DNA from: an uncultured Muribaculaceae bacterium
GTDB taxonomy: Bacteria > Bacteroidota > Bacteroidia > Bacteroidales > Muribaculaceae
Direction: 5' to 3'
NCBI GenBank assembly: GCA_904502025.1
Contig: CAJGDJ010000015.1
Coordinates: forward strand, 1 to 48,816
DNA length: 48,816 nt
The notes beneath the pieces were generated by a model. The model was not told the origin of the DNA. It saw only the letters and a program-made list of their open reading frames with translations, and did no database searches. The number at the start of each line of letters is the position of its first letter. The first letter of the stretch is position 1. Shown here in pieces: positions 18,009 through 26,168 of this stretch. The position numbers and the translations under genes were made by a program.

Positions 18009-19034
18009 ATGTCGAAATTGCCGTTAATAGGATTAACTCTTGAGGGCTTGAGGAAAGTTGCCGACAAATGTGGCATGCCTGCGTTTGCTGCCAAGCAAAT
18101 GGCTCAATGGCTTTATGAAAAACGTGCCACATCCATTGAGCAAATGACCAATCTCTCACTCAAAGCTCGTGAACGATTATCGCAAGAATATGAAGTGGGA
18201 CGCGAGGCTCCTATTGCCGAAGCTCGCTCGGTTGACGGCACTGCCAAGTATCTCTTCAAAGGGGTTGGCGGTCGCGACATTGAAGCTGTGTATATCCCCG
18301 ATCATGAGCGAGCCACCATTTGTGTGTCGTCGCAAGCAGGATGCAAAATGAACTGCTACTTTTGCATGACCGGCAAACAAGGTTTTCATGGCAATCTCAC
18401 AGCACAAGGCATTATAAATCAGGTTTTGTCTATTCCCGAAAGTGAGAAACTCACTAACATAGTGTTTATGGGAATGGGCGAACCAATGGACAACCTTCAA
18501 CCGGTGCTTGATGCCATTGAGATTCTCACTGCTCCATGGGGATTGGCGTGGAGTCCGAAACGCATCACCGTTTCATCTATTGGCAAAATAAAAGAGCTTC
18601 GCACGTTGCTCGACGTTACAAAAGTGCATGTCGCCATTAGCGTTCACTCTCCATATCCCACCGAGAGAGCTCAAATCATGCCGGTTGAAAAAGCTTATCC
18701 CATTGTTGATGTGATAAATTTGCTTAGTGATTATGACTTTGCTCATCAACGCAGATTGTCGGTTGAATATATAATGTGGAAAGGTTTTAACGACGATATT
18801 CGACATGCCGATGCTCTTGCTCGTTTACTACGTGGCACTAATTCACGAGTGAATCTCATTCGCTTCCATGCCATTCCCGGTGTAGAACTCAAAAGCACCA
18901 ACGAAAAAGCAATGGTTGCCTTTCGCGACCACCTCAACGAATTAGGCATCACTGCCACCATTCGTGCCTCACGTGGAGAAGATATTATGGCAGCATGCGG
19001 TATGCTTGCCGGCAAAGGAAAAGAGAATGAATAA
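18009..19034 (+). CDS. rlmN: Dual-specificity rRNA/tRNA adenine-C2 methyltransferase
   Basis: A 341-residue radical SAM enzyme that methylates C2 of A2503 in 23S rRNA and A37 in some tRNAs. The cluster ligands are C112, C116 and C119 in GCKMNCYFCMTG. The methyl-carrying mechanism needs a second cysteine near the C-terminus, seen as C330 in IMAACGMLAGK. FMGMGEPMDN is the SAM-binding motif. There is no sign of the cfr-type variant; the housekeeping enzyme is the natural reading. The mnmD start overlaps its end by eight bases, so the two tRNA/rRNA modification genes form an operon. Confidence 0.95.
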   Translation: MSKLPLIGLTLEGLRKVADKCGMPAFAAKQMAQWLYEKRATSIEQMTNLSLKARERLSQEYEVGREAPIAEARSVDGTAKYLFKGVGGRDIEAVYIPDHERATICVSSQAGCKMNCYFCMTGKQGFHGNLTAQGIINQVLSIPESEKLTNIVFMGMGEPMDNLQPVLDAIEILTAPWGLAWSPKRITVSSIGKIKELRTLLDVTKVHVAISVHSPYPTERAQIMPVEKAYPIVDVINLLSDYDFAHQRRLSVEYIMWKGFNDDIRHADALARLLRGTNSRVNLIRFHAIPGVELKSTNEKAMVAFRDHLNELGITATIRASRGEDIMAACGMLAGKGKENE

Positions 19035-19677
19035 GATAGAAATCACTGCCGATGGGTCGGCAACCTTATATGTTCCGCAACTTGATGAGCATTATCATTC
19101 GGTGAAAGGAGCTTTGACCGAGTCGCTTCACATTTTTCGTGATTGTGCTTTTTTGCACCACCCCCAATCAAATCAACCTTTGCGTGTGCTTGAAATAGGA
19201 TTTGGCACAGGATTAAATGCTGTTGTTACAGCAATGGCTGCCAACGTATCCCATCAAGCTCATTATATATCGCTCGAACTTTTCCCCGTTGAAATAGAAA
19301 TTATAGAAAAACTCAACTATGGAGAAATGGTGGATAATAATCTACTCATGGCATTACATAAAGCTCCTTGGGAAACTGCTCAACCCATCACACCATTTTT
19401 TACTCTTGAAAAACACAAATGCGACTTCACTCAATCTGTTTTACCTAATGATATTGACGTAGTGTACTTTGACGCTTTTGCTCCCGAAAAACAACCCGAA
19501 ATGTGGAGCGAAGAACTATTTGCTCACATATATGCCTCTATGACTCATGGTGGGATATTGACAACTTATTGTGCTAAAGGTGAAATTCGTCGCCGATTGC
19601 AACGTGTCGGGTTCACCGTTGAACGCCTGCAAGGTCCTCCCGGTGGCAAACGCGAAATCCTTCGAGCTACTAAATAA
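19027..19677 (+). CDS. mnmD: tRNA U34 (mnm5s2U) methyltransferase, MnmC-N/MnmD type
   Basis: A 216-residue methyltransferase that carries only the methylation domain of MnmC. MnmD turns nm5s2U into mnm5s2U at the tRNA wobble position. The SAM motif is LEIGFGTGLNAVV. The family signature is YFDAFAPEKQPEMW, then GGILTTYCAKGEIRRRL, and the C-terminus ends GPPGGKREILRA. I chose ATG 19027, which overlaps the rlmN stop by eight bases; an upstream in-frame start at 18964 would lie well inside rlmN. The FAD oxidase domain of enterobacterial MnmC is absent, as is common outside Proteobacteria. Confidence 0.88.
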   Translation: MNKIEITADGSATLYVPQLDEHYHSVKGALTESLHIFRDCAFLHHPQSNQPLRVLEIGFGTGLNAVVTAMAANVSHQAHYISLELFPVEIEIIEKLNYGEMVDNNLLMALHKAPWETAQPITPFFTLEKHKCDFTQSVLPNDIDVVYFDAFAPEKQPEMWSEELFAHIYASMTHGGILTTYCAKGEIRRRLQRVGFTVERLQGPPGGKREILRATK

Positions 19678-19898
19678 ACACCAATATCAGAGGGAGAGCT
19701 AACCATGCTATTGAAAAAATTAAATTTTGTCGTTCTTTATTTTTTGACAGAATGAACATATTTTTCATATTGTTGCCCGATAAAACATATTCAAGAGCAA
19801 ATGCGTGCGAAGCACGGGAGAGCGTAGCGTCTATAATAACCGAGTGGTTGAGCGAAACGATACCCCTGGAAAGGGAATATGAAATGTTAAAAATAATG

Positions 19899-19920
19899 AA
19901 TAAGGAAAAATTTCCTTATT
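19899..19920. promoter_or_regulatory. Inverted repeat upstream of the pckA -7 element
   Basis: AATAAGGAAA (19899-19908), two bases, then TTTCCTTATT (19911-19920): a perfect 10-bp dyad ending 28 bases before the -7 element. The two-base loop fits a protein-binding site better than an RNA hairpin. It could be an activator or repressor site for pckA. Confidence 0.5.
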
Positions 19921-19948
19921 GCGATGCCTATATGAGCAAAAAAGTTAC

Positions 19949-19956
19949 TACCTTTG
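19949..19956 (+). promoter_or_regulatory. -7 element of pckA promoter
   Basis: TACCTTTG is an exact TAnnTTTG match, 75 bases before the pckA ATG. No good TTTG lies at 19 bases, which may mean dependence on an activator acting through the upstream dyad. Confidence 0.55.
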
Positions 19957-20031
19957 TACTTGAATTTATAGGTGAAGTTTGCTTCTACTGAAAATTATTA
20001 TTAACTGTTTATATATTAAAGTCTTACACAA

Positions 20032-21636
20032 ATGAGCAAAATTGATTTAACCAAGTATGGTATTTCAGGAACTACTGAAATCGTGTACAATCCTTCTTAC
20101 GAGCAACTTTACAAAGATGAAACTTGCTCTTGTCTTGAAGGTTATGAAAAAGGTCAAGCTACTGAACTTGACACTGTAAACGTAATGACCGGTATCTACA
20201 CAGGTCGTTCTCCTAAAGATAAATATATCGTAAAAGACGCAACAAGCGAAAACACTGTATGGTGGACTTCTGAAGAATATAAAAACGACAACAAGCCTGT
20301 TACAACAGAAACTTGGAACACTCTTAAAGAAATCGCTGTTAAAGAACTTTCTAACAAAAAACTTTATGTAGTAGATGGTTTTTGTGGTGCAAACATGGCT
20401 ACTTGCTTGAAGGTTCGCTTCATCGTTGAAGTTGCTTGGCAAGCTCACTTCGTTAAAAACATGTTCATTCGTCCAACTGAAGAACAACTTAAAGACTTCG
20501 AACCCGACTTCGTTGTTTACAACGCTTCTAAAGCAAAAGTTGAAAACTACAAAGAACTCGGTCTTAACTCTGAAACTGCAGTAGTATTCAACCTCACTAC
20601 TAAAGAACAAGTTATCATCAACACTTGGTATGGTGGTGAAATGAAGAAAGGTATGTTCTCAATGATGAACTACTTCAAACCACTTGAAGGTATCGCTTCA
20701 ATGCACTGCTCAGCTAACACCGATATGGAAGAAAAGAGCACTGCTATCTTCTTCGGTCTTTCAGGTACCGGTAAAACTACTCTTTCAACCGACCCAAAAC
20801 GTAAACTCATCGGTGATGACGAACATGGTTGGGACGATGAAGGTGTATTCAACTACGAAGGTGGTTGCTACGCAAAGGTTATCAACCTCGACAAAGAAAG
20901 CGAACCCGATATCTACAACGCTATCCGTCGTAACGCACTTCTCGAAAACGTTACTGTTGATGCTGATGGCAAAATCGACTTCACCGACAAGAGCGTAACT
21001 GAAAACACTCGCGTAAGCTATCCTATCGACCACATCGAAAACATCGTTAAACCTGTTTCTAAAGGTCCGGCTGCTAAACAAGTTATCTTCCTTTCAGCTG
21101 ACGCATTCGGTGTACTTCCTCCGGTTTCTATCTTGACTCCAGAACAAGCTAAATATTACTTCCTTTCTGGTTTCACTGCTAAATTGGCAGGTACTGAACG
21201 TGGTATCACTGAACCTACTCCTACTTTCTCAGCTTGTTTCGGTGCTGCATTCCTTTCACTCCACCCAACTAAATACGGTGAAGAACTCGTTAAGAAAATG
21301 GAAGCTAACGGTGCTAAAGCATACTTGGTTAACACAGGTTGGAATGGTACTGGCAAACGTATCTCTATCAAAGATACTCGCGGCATCATCGACGCTATCC
21401 TCGACGGTTCTATCAACAACGCTCCTACAAAGAAAATTCCTTTGTTCGACTTTGAAGTTCCAACAGCTCTTCCCGGTGTAGATCCTAAGATTCTCGATCC
21501 TCGCGATACTTACACTAACGTTGAAGACTGGAATGTTAAAGCTCAAGATCTTGCTAATCGTTTCATCAACAACTTCAAGAAATTTGAAGGTAACGAAGCA
21601 GGCAAAGCACTCGTTGCTGCAGGTCCTCAACTCTAA
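20032..21636 (+). CDS. pckA: Phosphoenolpyruvate carboxykinase (ATP)
   Basis: A 534-residue ATP-type PEPCK of normal length. It interconverts oxaloacetate and phosphoenolpyruvate with ATP; in fermentative Bacteroidales it commonly runs in the carboxylating direction toward succinate. The kinase-1a P-loop is GLSGTGKTTLS (K248), followed by the metal-binding segment LIGDDEHGWDD. NVMTGIYTGRSPKDK and the C-terminal TGWNGTGKRI are family blocks. Codon use is strongly biased (AAC, ATC, GAA, AAA and others), as expected for a very highly expressed enzyme. It stands alone between its own -7 element and a strong terminator. Confidence 0.97.
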   Translation: MSKIDLTKYGISGTTEIVYNPSYEQLYKDETCSCLEGYEKGQATELDTVNVMTGIYTGRSPKDKYIVKDATSENTVWWTSEEYKNDNKPVTTETWNTLKEIAVKELSNKKLYVVDGFCGANMATCLKVRFIVEVAWQAHFVKNMFIRPTEEQLKDFEPDFVVYNASKAKVENYKELGLNSETAVVFNLTTKEQVIINTWYGGEMKKGMFSMMNYFKPLEGIASMHCSANTDMEEKSTAIFFGLSGTGKTTLSTDPKRKLIGDDEHGWDDEGVFNYEGGCYAKVINLDKESEPDIYNAIRRNALLENVTVDADGKIDFTDKSVTENTRVSYPIDHIENIVKPVSKGPAAKQVIFLSADAFGVLPPVSILTPEQAKYYFLSGFTAKLAGTERGITEPTPTFSACFGAAFLSLHPTKYGEELVKKMEANGAKAYLVNTGWNGTGKRISIKDTRGIIDAILDGSINNAPTKKIPLFDFEVPTALPGVDPKILDPRDTYTNVEDWNVKAQDLANRFINNFKKFEGNEAGKALVAAGPQL

Positions 21637-21661
21637 TCGAGCATAACAACTCAATTATAGC

Positions 21662-21697
21662 AAGAGCCACAGCCCATTGGTTTGTGGCTCTTTTTTT
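21662..21697 (+). terminator. Rho-independent terminator of pckA
   Basis: Stem AGAGCCACA (21663-21671) with TGTGGCTCT (21683-21691), followed by more T's to 21697. It is 26 bases past the stop. Confidence 0.88.
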
Positions 21698-21722
21698 CTA
21701 AAATTGAGAGACTTTCAGAGCC

Positions 21723-21790
21723 CTAATCCGAAAATTCATAGTATATTTTTGGATTACAATCCAAAATTTCACTATGATTTTTTGGATTAG
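21723..21790. repeat. Nested inverted repeats between pckA and mutS
   Basis: The outer arms 21723-21742 and 21771-21790 pair at 18 of 20 positions (CTAATCC to GGATTAG). Inside them TTTTGGATT-AC-AATCCAAAA (21747-21766) is a perfect 9-bp dyad. The words GGATT and AATCC recall the dyads of the repeats at 7348-7429. It may be a small non-autonomous element, a regulatory array or a structured RNA. Confidence 0.6.
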
Positions 21791-21824
21791 CAAGTTTTTA
21801 AGAGCAAAAGTGCTTAAAAAGTTG
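21791..21824. repeat. Second stem-loop directly after the nested repeats
   Basis: CAAGTTTTTAAG (21791-21802) and CTTAAAAAGTTG (21813-21824) pair at 11 of 12 positions around a ten-base loop. It abuts the nested repeat at 21790. The rest of the gap to mutS (21825-21995) shows nothing I recognise. Confidence 0.5.
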
Positions 21825-21995
21825 ATACGGTGGAGTATGTACTCAAACTCAACTCTCTATGTCATATATTGCTTTTCACCAATTGCAACTAATACTTTTC
21901 AACATCATCATTAATTTTCAATTGCAAAATTTGGGGGTAAATTGTAGTTTTTGTAATTTTACACATCATTTTCTAACCCATAAAAACCTATAACT

Positions 21996-24614
21996 GTGGC
22001 AAAAAAAATCGTAGAAACACCTCTTATGAAACAGTATATCGAGATGAAACAAAAACATCCCGATGCAATACTACTTTTTCGCGTGGGCGACTTCTACGAA
22101 ACTTTCTCTGACGATGCCATAGCTACCTCTGAGATTCTCGGTATCACTCTCACTCGCCGTGCCAACGGGTCGGCTCAACATGTAGAGTTGGCAGGGTTTC
22201 CACACCATGCTCTCGACACATATTTGCCAAAACTCGTGCGTGCCGGCAAACGTGTTGCCATTTGCGAACAGCTCGAAGATCCCAAACTCACAAAAAAACT
22301 TGTGAAACGAGGCATAACAGAGCTTGTTACTCCCGGAGTTTCAATAAATGATAATATCCTTGACCATCGCGAAAATAATTTCTTGGCGGCTGTGCATTTT
22401 GCTCGGCATGGAGTTGTGGGCGTGGCTTTTCTTGATATAAGCACCGGAGAATTTCTCACTGCCGAAGGCTCTGCCGATTATATCGACAAACTACTTGGTA
22501 ACTTTGCTCCCAAAGAAGTGCTTGTGGAACGTGGCAATCGCAATCTTATCGAAGATAGTTTCTCGGCTCGATATTTCACTTTTGAACTTGACGACTGGAT
22601 CTTTACCAATGAGGCTGCAATGGACCGCCTGCTCAAACAGTTTGAAACAGTAAGTCTCAAAGGCTTCGGCATCAACAAAATGCCGGCGGCTGTGATTGCT
22701 TCGGGAGCAATTCTGCACTATCTCGACATCACGCAACACAATCAAATATCACACATCAATAATCTTTCTCGCATTGAAGAGGATCGTTATGTGCGTCTTG
22801 ATAAATTTACCGTTCGCAACCTTGAACTTGTTGATAGCTTTGCCGATGACGGAAAGAGCCTTTTAAGCGTAATAGACCGCACTATAAGCCCTATGGGAGC
22901 TCGTCTGTTACGTCGATGGGTATTATTCCCATTGAAAGACGTAAAAGCAATTAACGCACGTCTTGATGTGGTGGAATACTTCTTCCGACACCCCGATGAA
23001 CGCGAAGAGATAAAAATTGCTCTCGAACAAATTGGCGACCTTGAACGACTAATATCTAAAGTTGCAGTGGGTCGCATCACTCCACGCGAAGTTGTGCAAC
23101 TTCGCAATGCTCTCACAGCCATCGAACCGATAAAGACTCTTTGTAGTAATGCCGACCATGAAGCTCTACGTGCCATTGGCGAGCAACTAAATCCATGCTC
23201 TGCCATTCGCGATCGCATTGCACGTGAAATTGTCGATGACGCCCCATCAGCACTCAATCGTGGCACTGTAATAAAAGATGGCGTTGATGCCGAGCTCGAT
23301 GAATTGCGTGAAATTGCGTTCCAGGGCAAAGACTACCTCATGAAGATACAAATGCGTGAAATCGAAGCAACAGGCATTCCAAGCCTTAAAATCAGCTATA
23401 ATAACGTATTTGGATATTATATTGAGGTTACCAACACTCACAAAGATAAAGTTCCCGAGGAGTGGATTAGAAAGCAGACTCTCGTAAATGCCGAACGATA
23501 TATCACCCAGGAACTCAAAGAATATGAAGAGAAAATTCTCGGTGCACAAGAAAAGATTCTCATTATAGAAACACGTCTATATAATGAACTTGTGGCTGCA
23601 TTAGCTCAATATACACCTGCTATCCAGCTTAATGCGTCATTGATTGCCCGACTCGACTGCCTCACTGCATTCACTCGAGTGGCAATGGAGAACCATTATA
23701 ACCGCCCTATTGTCGATGATTCGCTTGACATTGAGATTGTTGAAGGTAGGCACCCGGTTATTGAAAAAGAATTACCCATAGGCGAGCCATACATAAGCAA
23801 CAGTGTGTCGTTAAGCAATAATGGCACTCAAGTAATGATGATTACCGGACCAAACATGTCGGGTAAATCAGCACTCCTACGCCAAACTGCTCTCAACGTA
23901 TTGATGGCTCAAATAGGGTGTTTTGTGGCTGCCGACAGTGCTCGCATAGGTATCGTTGATAAAATATTTACTCGTGTAGGTGCAAGCGATAATATCTCTC
24001 TTGGCGAATCCACTTTTATGGTTGAAATGAACGAAGCGGCATCAATTCTCAATAATATGAGTGAGCGAAGCCTAATCCTCTTTGATGAGTTAGGTCGTGG
24101 AACATCAACCTACGATGGAATCTCTATCGCATGGGCTATAGTGGAACATATACACGAATATAGAGGGATTCACCCCAAAACACTATTTGCGACCCACTAC
24201 CACGAACTCAACGAGATGGAAAAAACATTCTCACGCGTGGTCAACTACAATGTGTCGGTTAAAGAAATCGACAATAAGGTTGTTTTCTTGCGAAAATTAG
24301 CTCGTGGAGGGTCGGAACATAGCTTTGGTATTCATGTGGCAAAACTTGCAGGCATGCCCCCTGCAATCGTAAAACGTGCCGATGAGGTTCTTCATCAACT
24401 CGAAACAACCAATCGCAAAGATAGCATCTCAAAAGACCTTGGGGCAGTTGCCGAACAAACAGGAGGAATGCAACTTTCATTCTTCCAACTCGACGACCCG
24501 GTACTCAGTCAAGTGCGTGATGAGATTCGCGACCTTGACATCAACAATCTCACCCCCATGGCTGCATTAAATAAGCTACACGATATTCGCAAAATCATCA
24601 CCGGAAAAGATTAA
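21996..24614 (+). CDS. mutS: DNA mismatch repair protein MutS
   Basis: An 872-residue MutS of normal length, which recognises mismatches and starts repair. The start is GTG at 21996, giving the usual N-terminus (ETPLMKQYIEMKQKHPDAIL). The mismatch-reading Phe-x-Glu is F33-Y34-E35 in GDFYETF. The ATPase has Walker A GPNMSGKS (K624), LGESTFMVEM and Walker B LILFDELGRGTSTYDG. The C-terminal helical and clamp-contact region is present (MQLSFFQLDDPV). It stands alone, with a strong hairpin after it; no clear promoter consensus was found in the structured region upstream. Confidence 0.96.
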   Translation: MAKKIVETPLMKQYIEMKQKHPDAILLFRVGDFYETFSDDAIATSEILGITLTRRANGSAQHVELAGFPHHALDTYLPKLVRAGKRVAICEQLEDPKLTKKLVKRGITELVTPGVSINDNILDHRENNFLAAVHFARHGVVGVAFLDISTGEFLTAEGSADYIDKLLGNFAPKEVLVERGNRNLIEDSFSARYFTFELDDWIFTNEAAMDRLLKQFETVSLKGFGINKMPAAVIASGAILHYLDITQHNQISHINNLSRIEEDRYVRLDKFTVRNLELVDSFADDGKSLLSVIDRTISPMGARLLRRWVLFPLKDVKAINARLDVVEYFFRHPDEREEIKIALEQIGDLERLISKVAVGRITPREVVQLRNALTAIEPIKTLCSNADHEALRAIGEQLNPCSAIRDRIAREIVDDAPSALNRGTVIKDGVDAELDELREIAFQGKDYLMKIQMREIEATGIPSLKISYNNVFGYYIEVTNTHKDKVPEEWIRKQTLVNAERYITQELKEYEEKILGAQEKILIIETRLYNELVAALAQYTPAIQLNASLIARLDCLTAFTRVAMENHYNRPIVDDSLDIEIVEGRHPVIEKELPIGEPYISNSVSLSNNGTQVMMITGPNMSGKSALLRQTALNVLMAQIGCFVAADSARIGIVDKIFTRVGASDNISLGESTFMVEMNEAASILNNMSERSLILFDELGRGTSTYDGISIAWAIVEHIHEYRGIHPKTLFATHYHELNEMEKTFSRVVNYNVSVKEIDNKVVFLRKLARGGSEHSFGIHVAKLAGMPPAIVKRADEVLHQLETTNRKDSISKDLGAVAEQTGGMQLSFFQLDDPVLSQVRDEIRDLDINNLTPMAALNKLHDIRKIITGKD

Positions 24615-24630
24615 CTCATATAGACAAATA

Positions 24631-24665
24631 ATAAGAGGACAAAAATATTTTTGTCCTCTTATCGT
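24631..24665. terminator. Bidirectional terminator between mutS and the next gene
   Basis: A perfect 15-bp stem (24631-24645 with 24648-24662), rich in A on the left and T on the right. It can end mutS on the plus strand and the converging gene 24706-25113 on the minus strand. Confidence 0.82.
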
Positions 24666-24705
24666 TTTTCTGCTAATTATATTTGTATTAATCTTTGCAC
24701 TTATT

Positions 24706-25113
24706 TTAGATTGTCTTATTTGATTGTCTTATTAATTTCATGATTTCCAAACATCGTTCACGACTACCAGAAATAAAATTTAATGGCAAACTTTTCAATT
24801 GTAATTCTGTAATAAAGAAGGAAAAACCTGCTAATCTTTCATATAATACAGGATTTTCAGTTCTTTCTTTTTCTCTTAATGTTTCAGCCAATCTATTTGC
24901 CAATTCAGAATCAGTATCAATAACACGCATATACATTGCATCATCTCGCATATTATCAGTTAAACAAAATTTTATTCCTGCTGGAAATTCGTGTTCTCCA
25001 CAACCTGTACATGGTGCATAATATCGAATCAAATACCCTATTTTACAATTCTCCGCAAGTTCAAAGATATTATCTTCAATCTTTAATGATTCTAAAAATT
25101 GTCTGTCAGCCAT
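24706..25113 (-). CDS. Hypothetical protein with Cys/His cluster
   Basis: A 135-residue soluble protein with no signal peptide or membrane segment. I do not recognise a family. Around residues 30-50 there is a possible metal site: APCTGCGEHEFP then KFC, giving C-x2-C-x2-H and a further Cys. The rest is helical and charged (ELANRLAETLREKERTE). It has a perfect promoter of its own, and ends facing the mutS terminator, so it is a single-gene unit. The intact frame and the well-placed promoter make it a real gene. An orphan regulator or a small metal-binding protein are both possible. Confidence 0.75.
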   Translation of the reverse strand: MADRQFLESLKIEDNIFELAENCKIGYLIRYYAPCTGCGEHEFPAGIKFCLTDNMRDDAMYMRVIDTDSELANRLAETLREKERTENPVLYERLAGFSFFITELQLKSLPLNFISGSRERCLEIMKLIRQSNKTI

Positions 25114-25185
25114 AATATTATATTGTTATATATTTGCCCGTTAAAATTAAGAAATTCCATTATCTTTTAAGAAAGATATATATTG

Positions 25186-25216
25186 CAAAATTAATACGAA
25201 ATAAACGAGTAACAAA
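25186..25216 (-). promoter_or_regulatory. Full-consensus promoter for gene 24706-25113
   Basis: On the minus strand: TTTG (25213-25216), exactly 19 bases, TAATTTTG (25186-25193). Transcription would begin near 25180, giving a leader of about 65 bases. Confidence 0.75.
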
Positions 25217-25236
25217 TTTTTTGCAACAAAACAAGT

Positions 25237-25273
25237 CAAAAAAAGGGAAACAAGTTTATTTTTTTGCTTCCCC
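25237..25273 (-). terminator. Rho-independent terminator of the DUF2795 gene
   Basis: On the minus strand GGGAAGCAA (25264-25272) pairs with TTGTTTCCC (25245-25253), with one G-U, and is followed by seven T's. It begins about 37 bases past the stop of the DUF2795 gene. Confidence 0.75.
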
Positions 25274-25309
25274 TTGTTGATTTTCAGTGAGTTATGTGTT
25301 TAACTCTTA

Positions 25310-25531
25310 TTAGTATTCGTCTTCGTTGAAGAAGAAGTCTTCTTTGCTTGGATAGTCGGGCCAAATATCTTCAATACATTCGTATGTTTCGCCTTCATCC
25401 TCCATTTCTTGAAGGTTTTCAATAACTTCAAGTGGAGCTCCCGAACGCATTGCATAGTCAATGAGTTCTTCTTTGGTTGCAGGCCATGGAGCGTCTTCGA
25501 GTTTTGATGCTAATTCAAGTGTCCAGTACAT
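25310..25531 (-). CDS. DUF2795 domain-containing small protein
   Basis: A 73-residue acidic protein that matches the Bacteroidetes DUF2795 family, which is strongly conserved in length and sequence (MYWTLELASKLEDAPWP, SGAPLEVIENLQE, WPDYPSKEDFFFNEDEY). Its function is unknown to me. The sequence predicts a small helical fold without metal ligands or membrane segment. It is a single-gene unit with its own promoter and terminator. High conservation in related genomes suggests a basic cellular role. Confidence 0.88.
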   Translation of the reverse strand: MYWTLELASKLEDAPWPATKEELIDYAMRSGAPLEVIENLQEMEDEGETYECIEDIWPDYPSKEDFFFNEDEY

Positions 25532-25584
25532 AGTTATTTATATTTGATTATTGTTAGAAATTCTTTTGTGTCATTTTAGAGCCG

Positions 25585-25614
25585 CAAAATTAGTCATTTT
25601 ATTATAACTAACAA
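25585..25614 (-). promoter_or_regulatory. Promoter of the DUF2795 gene
   Basis: On the minus strand: TTG (25612-25614), 19 bases, TAATTTTG (25585-25592). It overlaps slightly with the 3' end of the adenosyltransferase gene (ends at 25608). Confidence 0.65.
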
Positions 25615-26168
25615 TCTTTATTCCAATATTTTTCTTCAATTCCCGAAGAAACATTGATAAAACGCGATAAAACGAACAAATAATCACTCAATCGATTTAT
25701 AAATTTCAACACATTAGGGTCGATATATGTTGTTTCGGCAAGAGCAATTATGCGTCGTTCGCATCGGCGACACACTGTGCGTGCCACATGTGCCATCGAT
25801 GAGTGTAATGCTCCTCCAGGCAGTACAAAACTTTTCAATCGTGGCAATTCATTATCAATTACGTCGATTGCTTCTTCTAATCGCTTAATATCATTCTCGC
25901 CAAGCCCACATGCCAATGGAGCTTCTCCCTCGGGTGCTTCAGTGGCAAGATAAGCTCCTATATTGAATAATTTATTTTGAACAAACTCTATTACTTCTTT
26001 TTGCGACTTATCATATTCATAAGCTGATAATATCCCAATGTGTGCACTGAGTTCATCGACTGTGCCGTATGCTTCAATGCGTATATCATTTTTCTTTACT
26101 CGTTGTCCTCCAACAAGTGAGGTAGTGCCGGCATCGCCGGTGCATGTGTATATTATACTTTTTTTCAT
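25608..26168 (-). CDS. Cob(I)alamin adenosyltransferase, PduO type
   Basis: A 186-residue enzyme that transfers adenosyl from ATP to cob(I)alamin to make coenzyme B12. The PduO-type ATP-binding N-terminus is YTCTGDAGTTSLVGGQRVKK, then AYGTVDELSAHIG. The C-terminal family signature is HVARTVCRRCERRIIAL. I chose ATG 26168 because it overlaps the upstream LOG-family stop as ATGA; the longer frame to 26210 would overlap that gene by 46 bases. Coenzyme B12 in Bacteroidales serves methylmalonyl-CoA mutase and similar enzymes; none is in this window. It is read with the LOG gene. Confidence 0.92.
   Translation of the reverse strand: MKKSIIYTCTGDAGTTSLVGGQRVKKNDIRIEAYGTVDELSAHIGILSAYEYDKSQKEVIEFVQNKLFNIGAYLATEAPEGEAPLACGLGENDIKRLEEAIDVIDNELPRLKSFVLPGGALHSSMAHVARTVCRRCERRIIALAETTYIDPNVLKFINRLSDYLFVLSRFINVSSGIEEKYWNKDC

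Larger units (their letters stand above)
19678..20031. other. Intergenic region before pckA with spaced GCGnArC words
   Basis: The 354 bases between mnmD and pckA hold no convincing gene. A 79-codon frame (19752-19991) has no family features and runs through the pckA promoter. At 19795-19885 the base composition becomes GC-richer and the words GCGAAGC, GCGTAGC and GCGAAAC start at 19807, 19822 and 19852, spaced 15 and 30 bases. A small hairpin CGTGC-GAA-GCACG is included. A perfect 10-bp dyad and the pckA -7 element follow. Confidence 0.55.

Noticed and set aside
19752..19991. 79-codon open frame before pckA
   Set aside because: It runs through the pckA -7 element and the dyad, shows no family features, and part of it is the GCGnArC repeat patch.
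20065..20610. 181-codon minus-strand frame inside pckA
   Set aside because: A shadow frame produced by the biased codon use of pckA; no family features.
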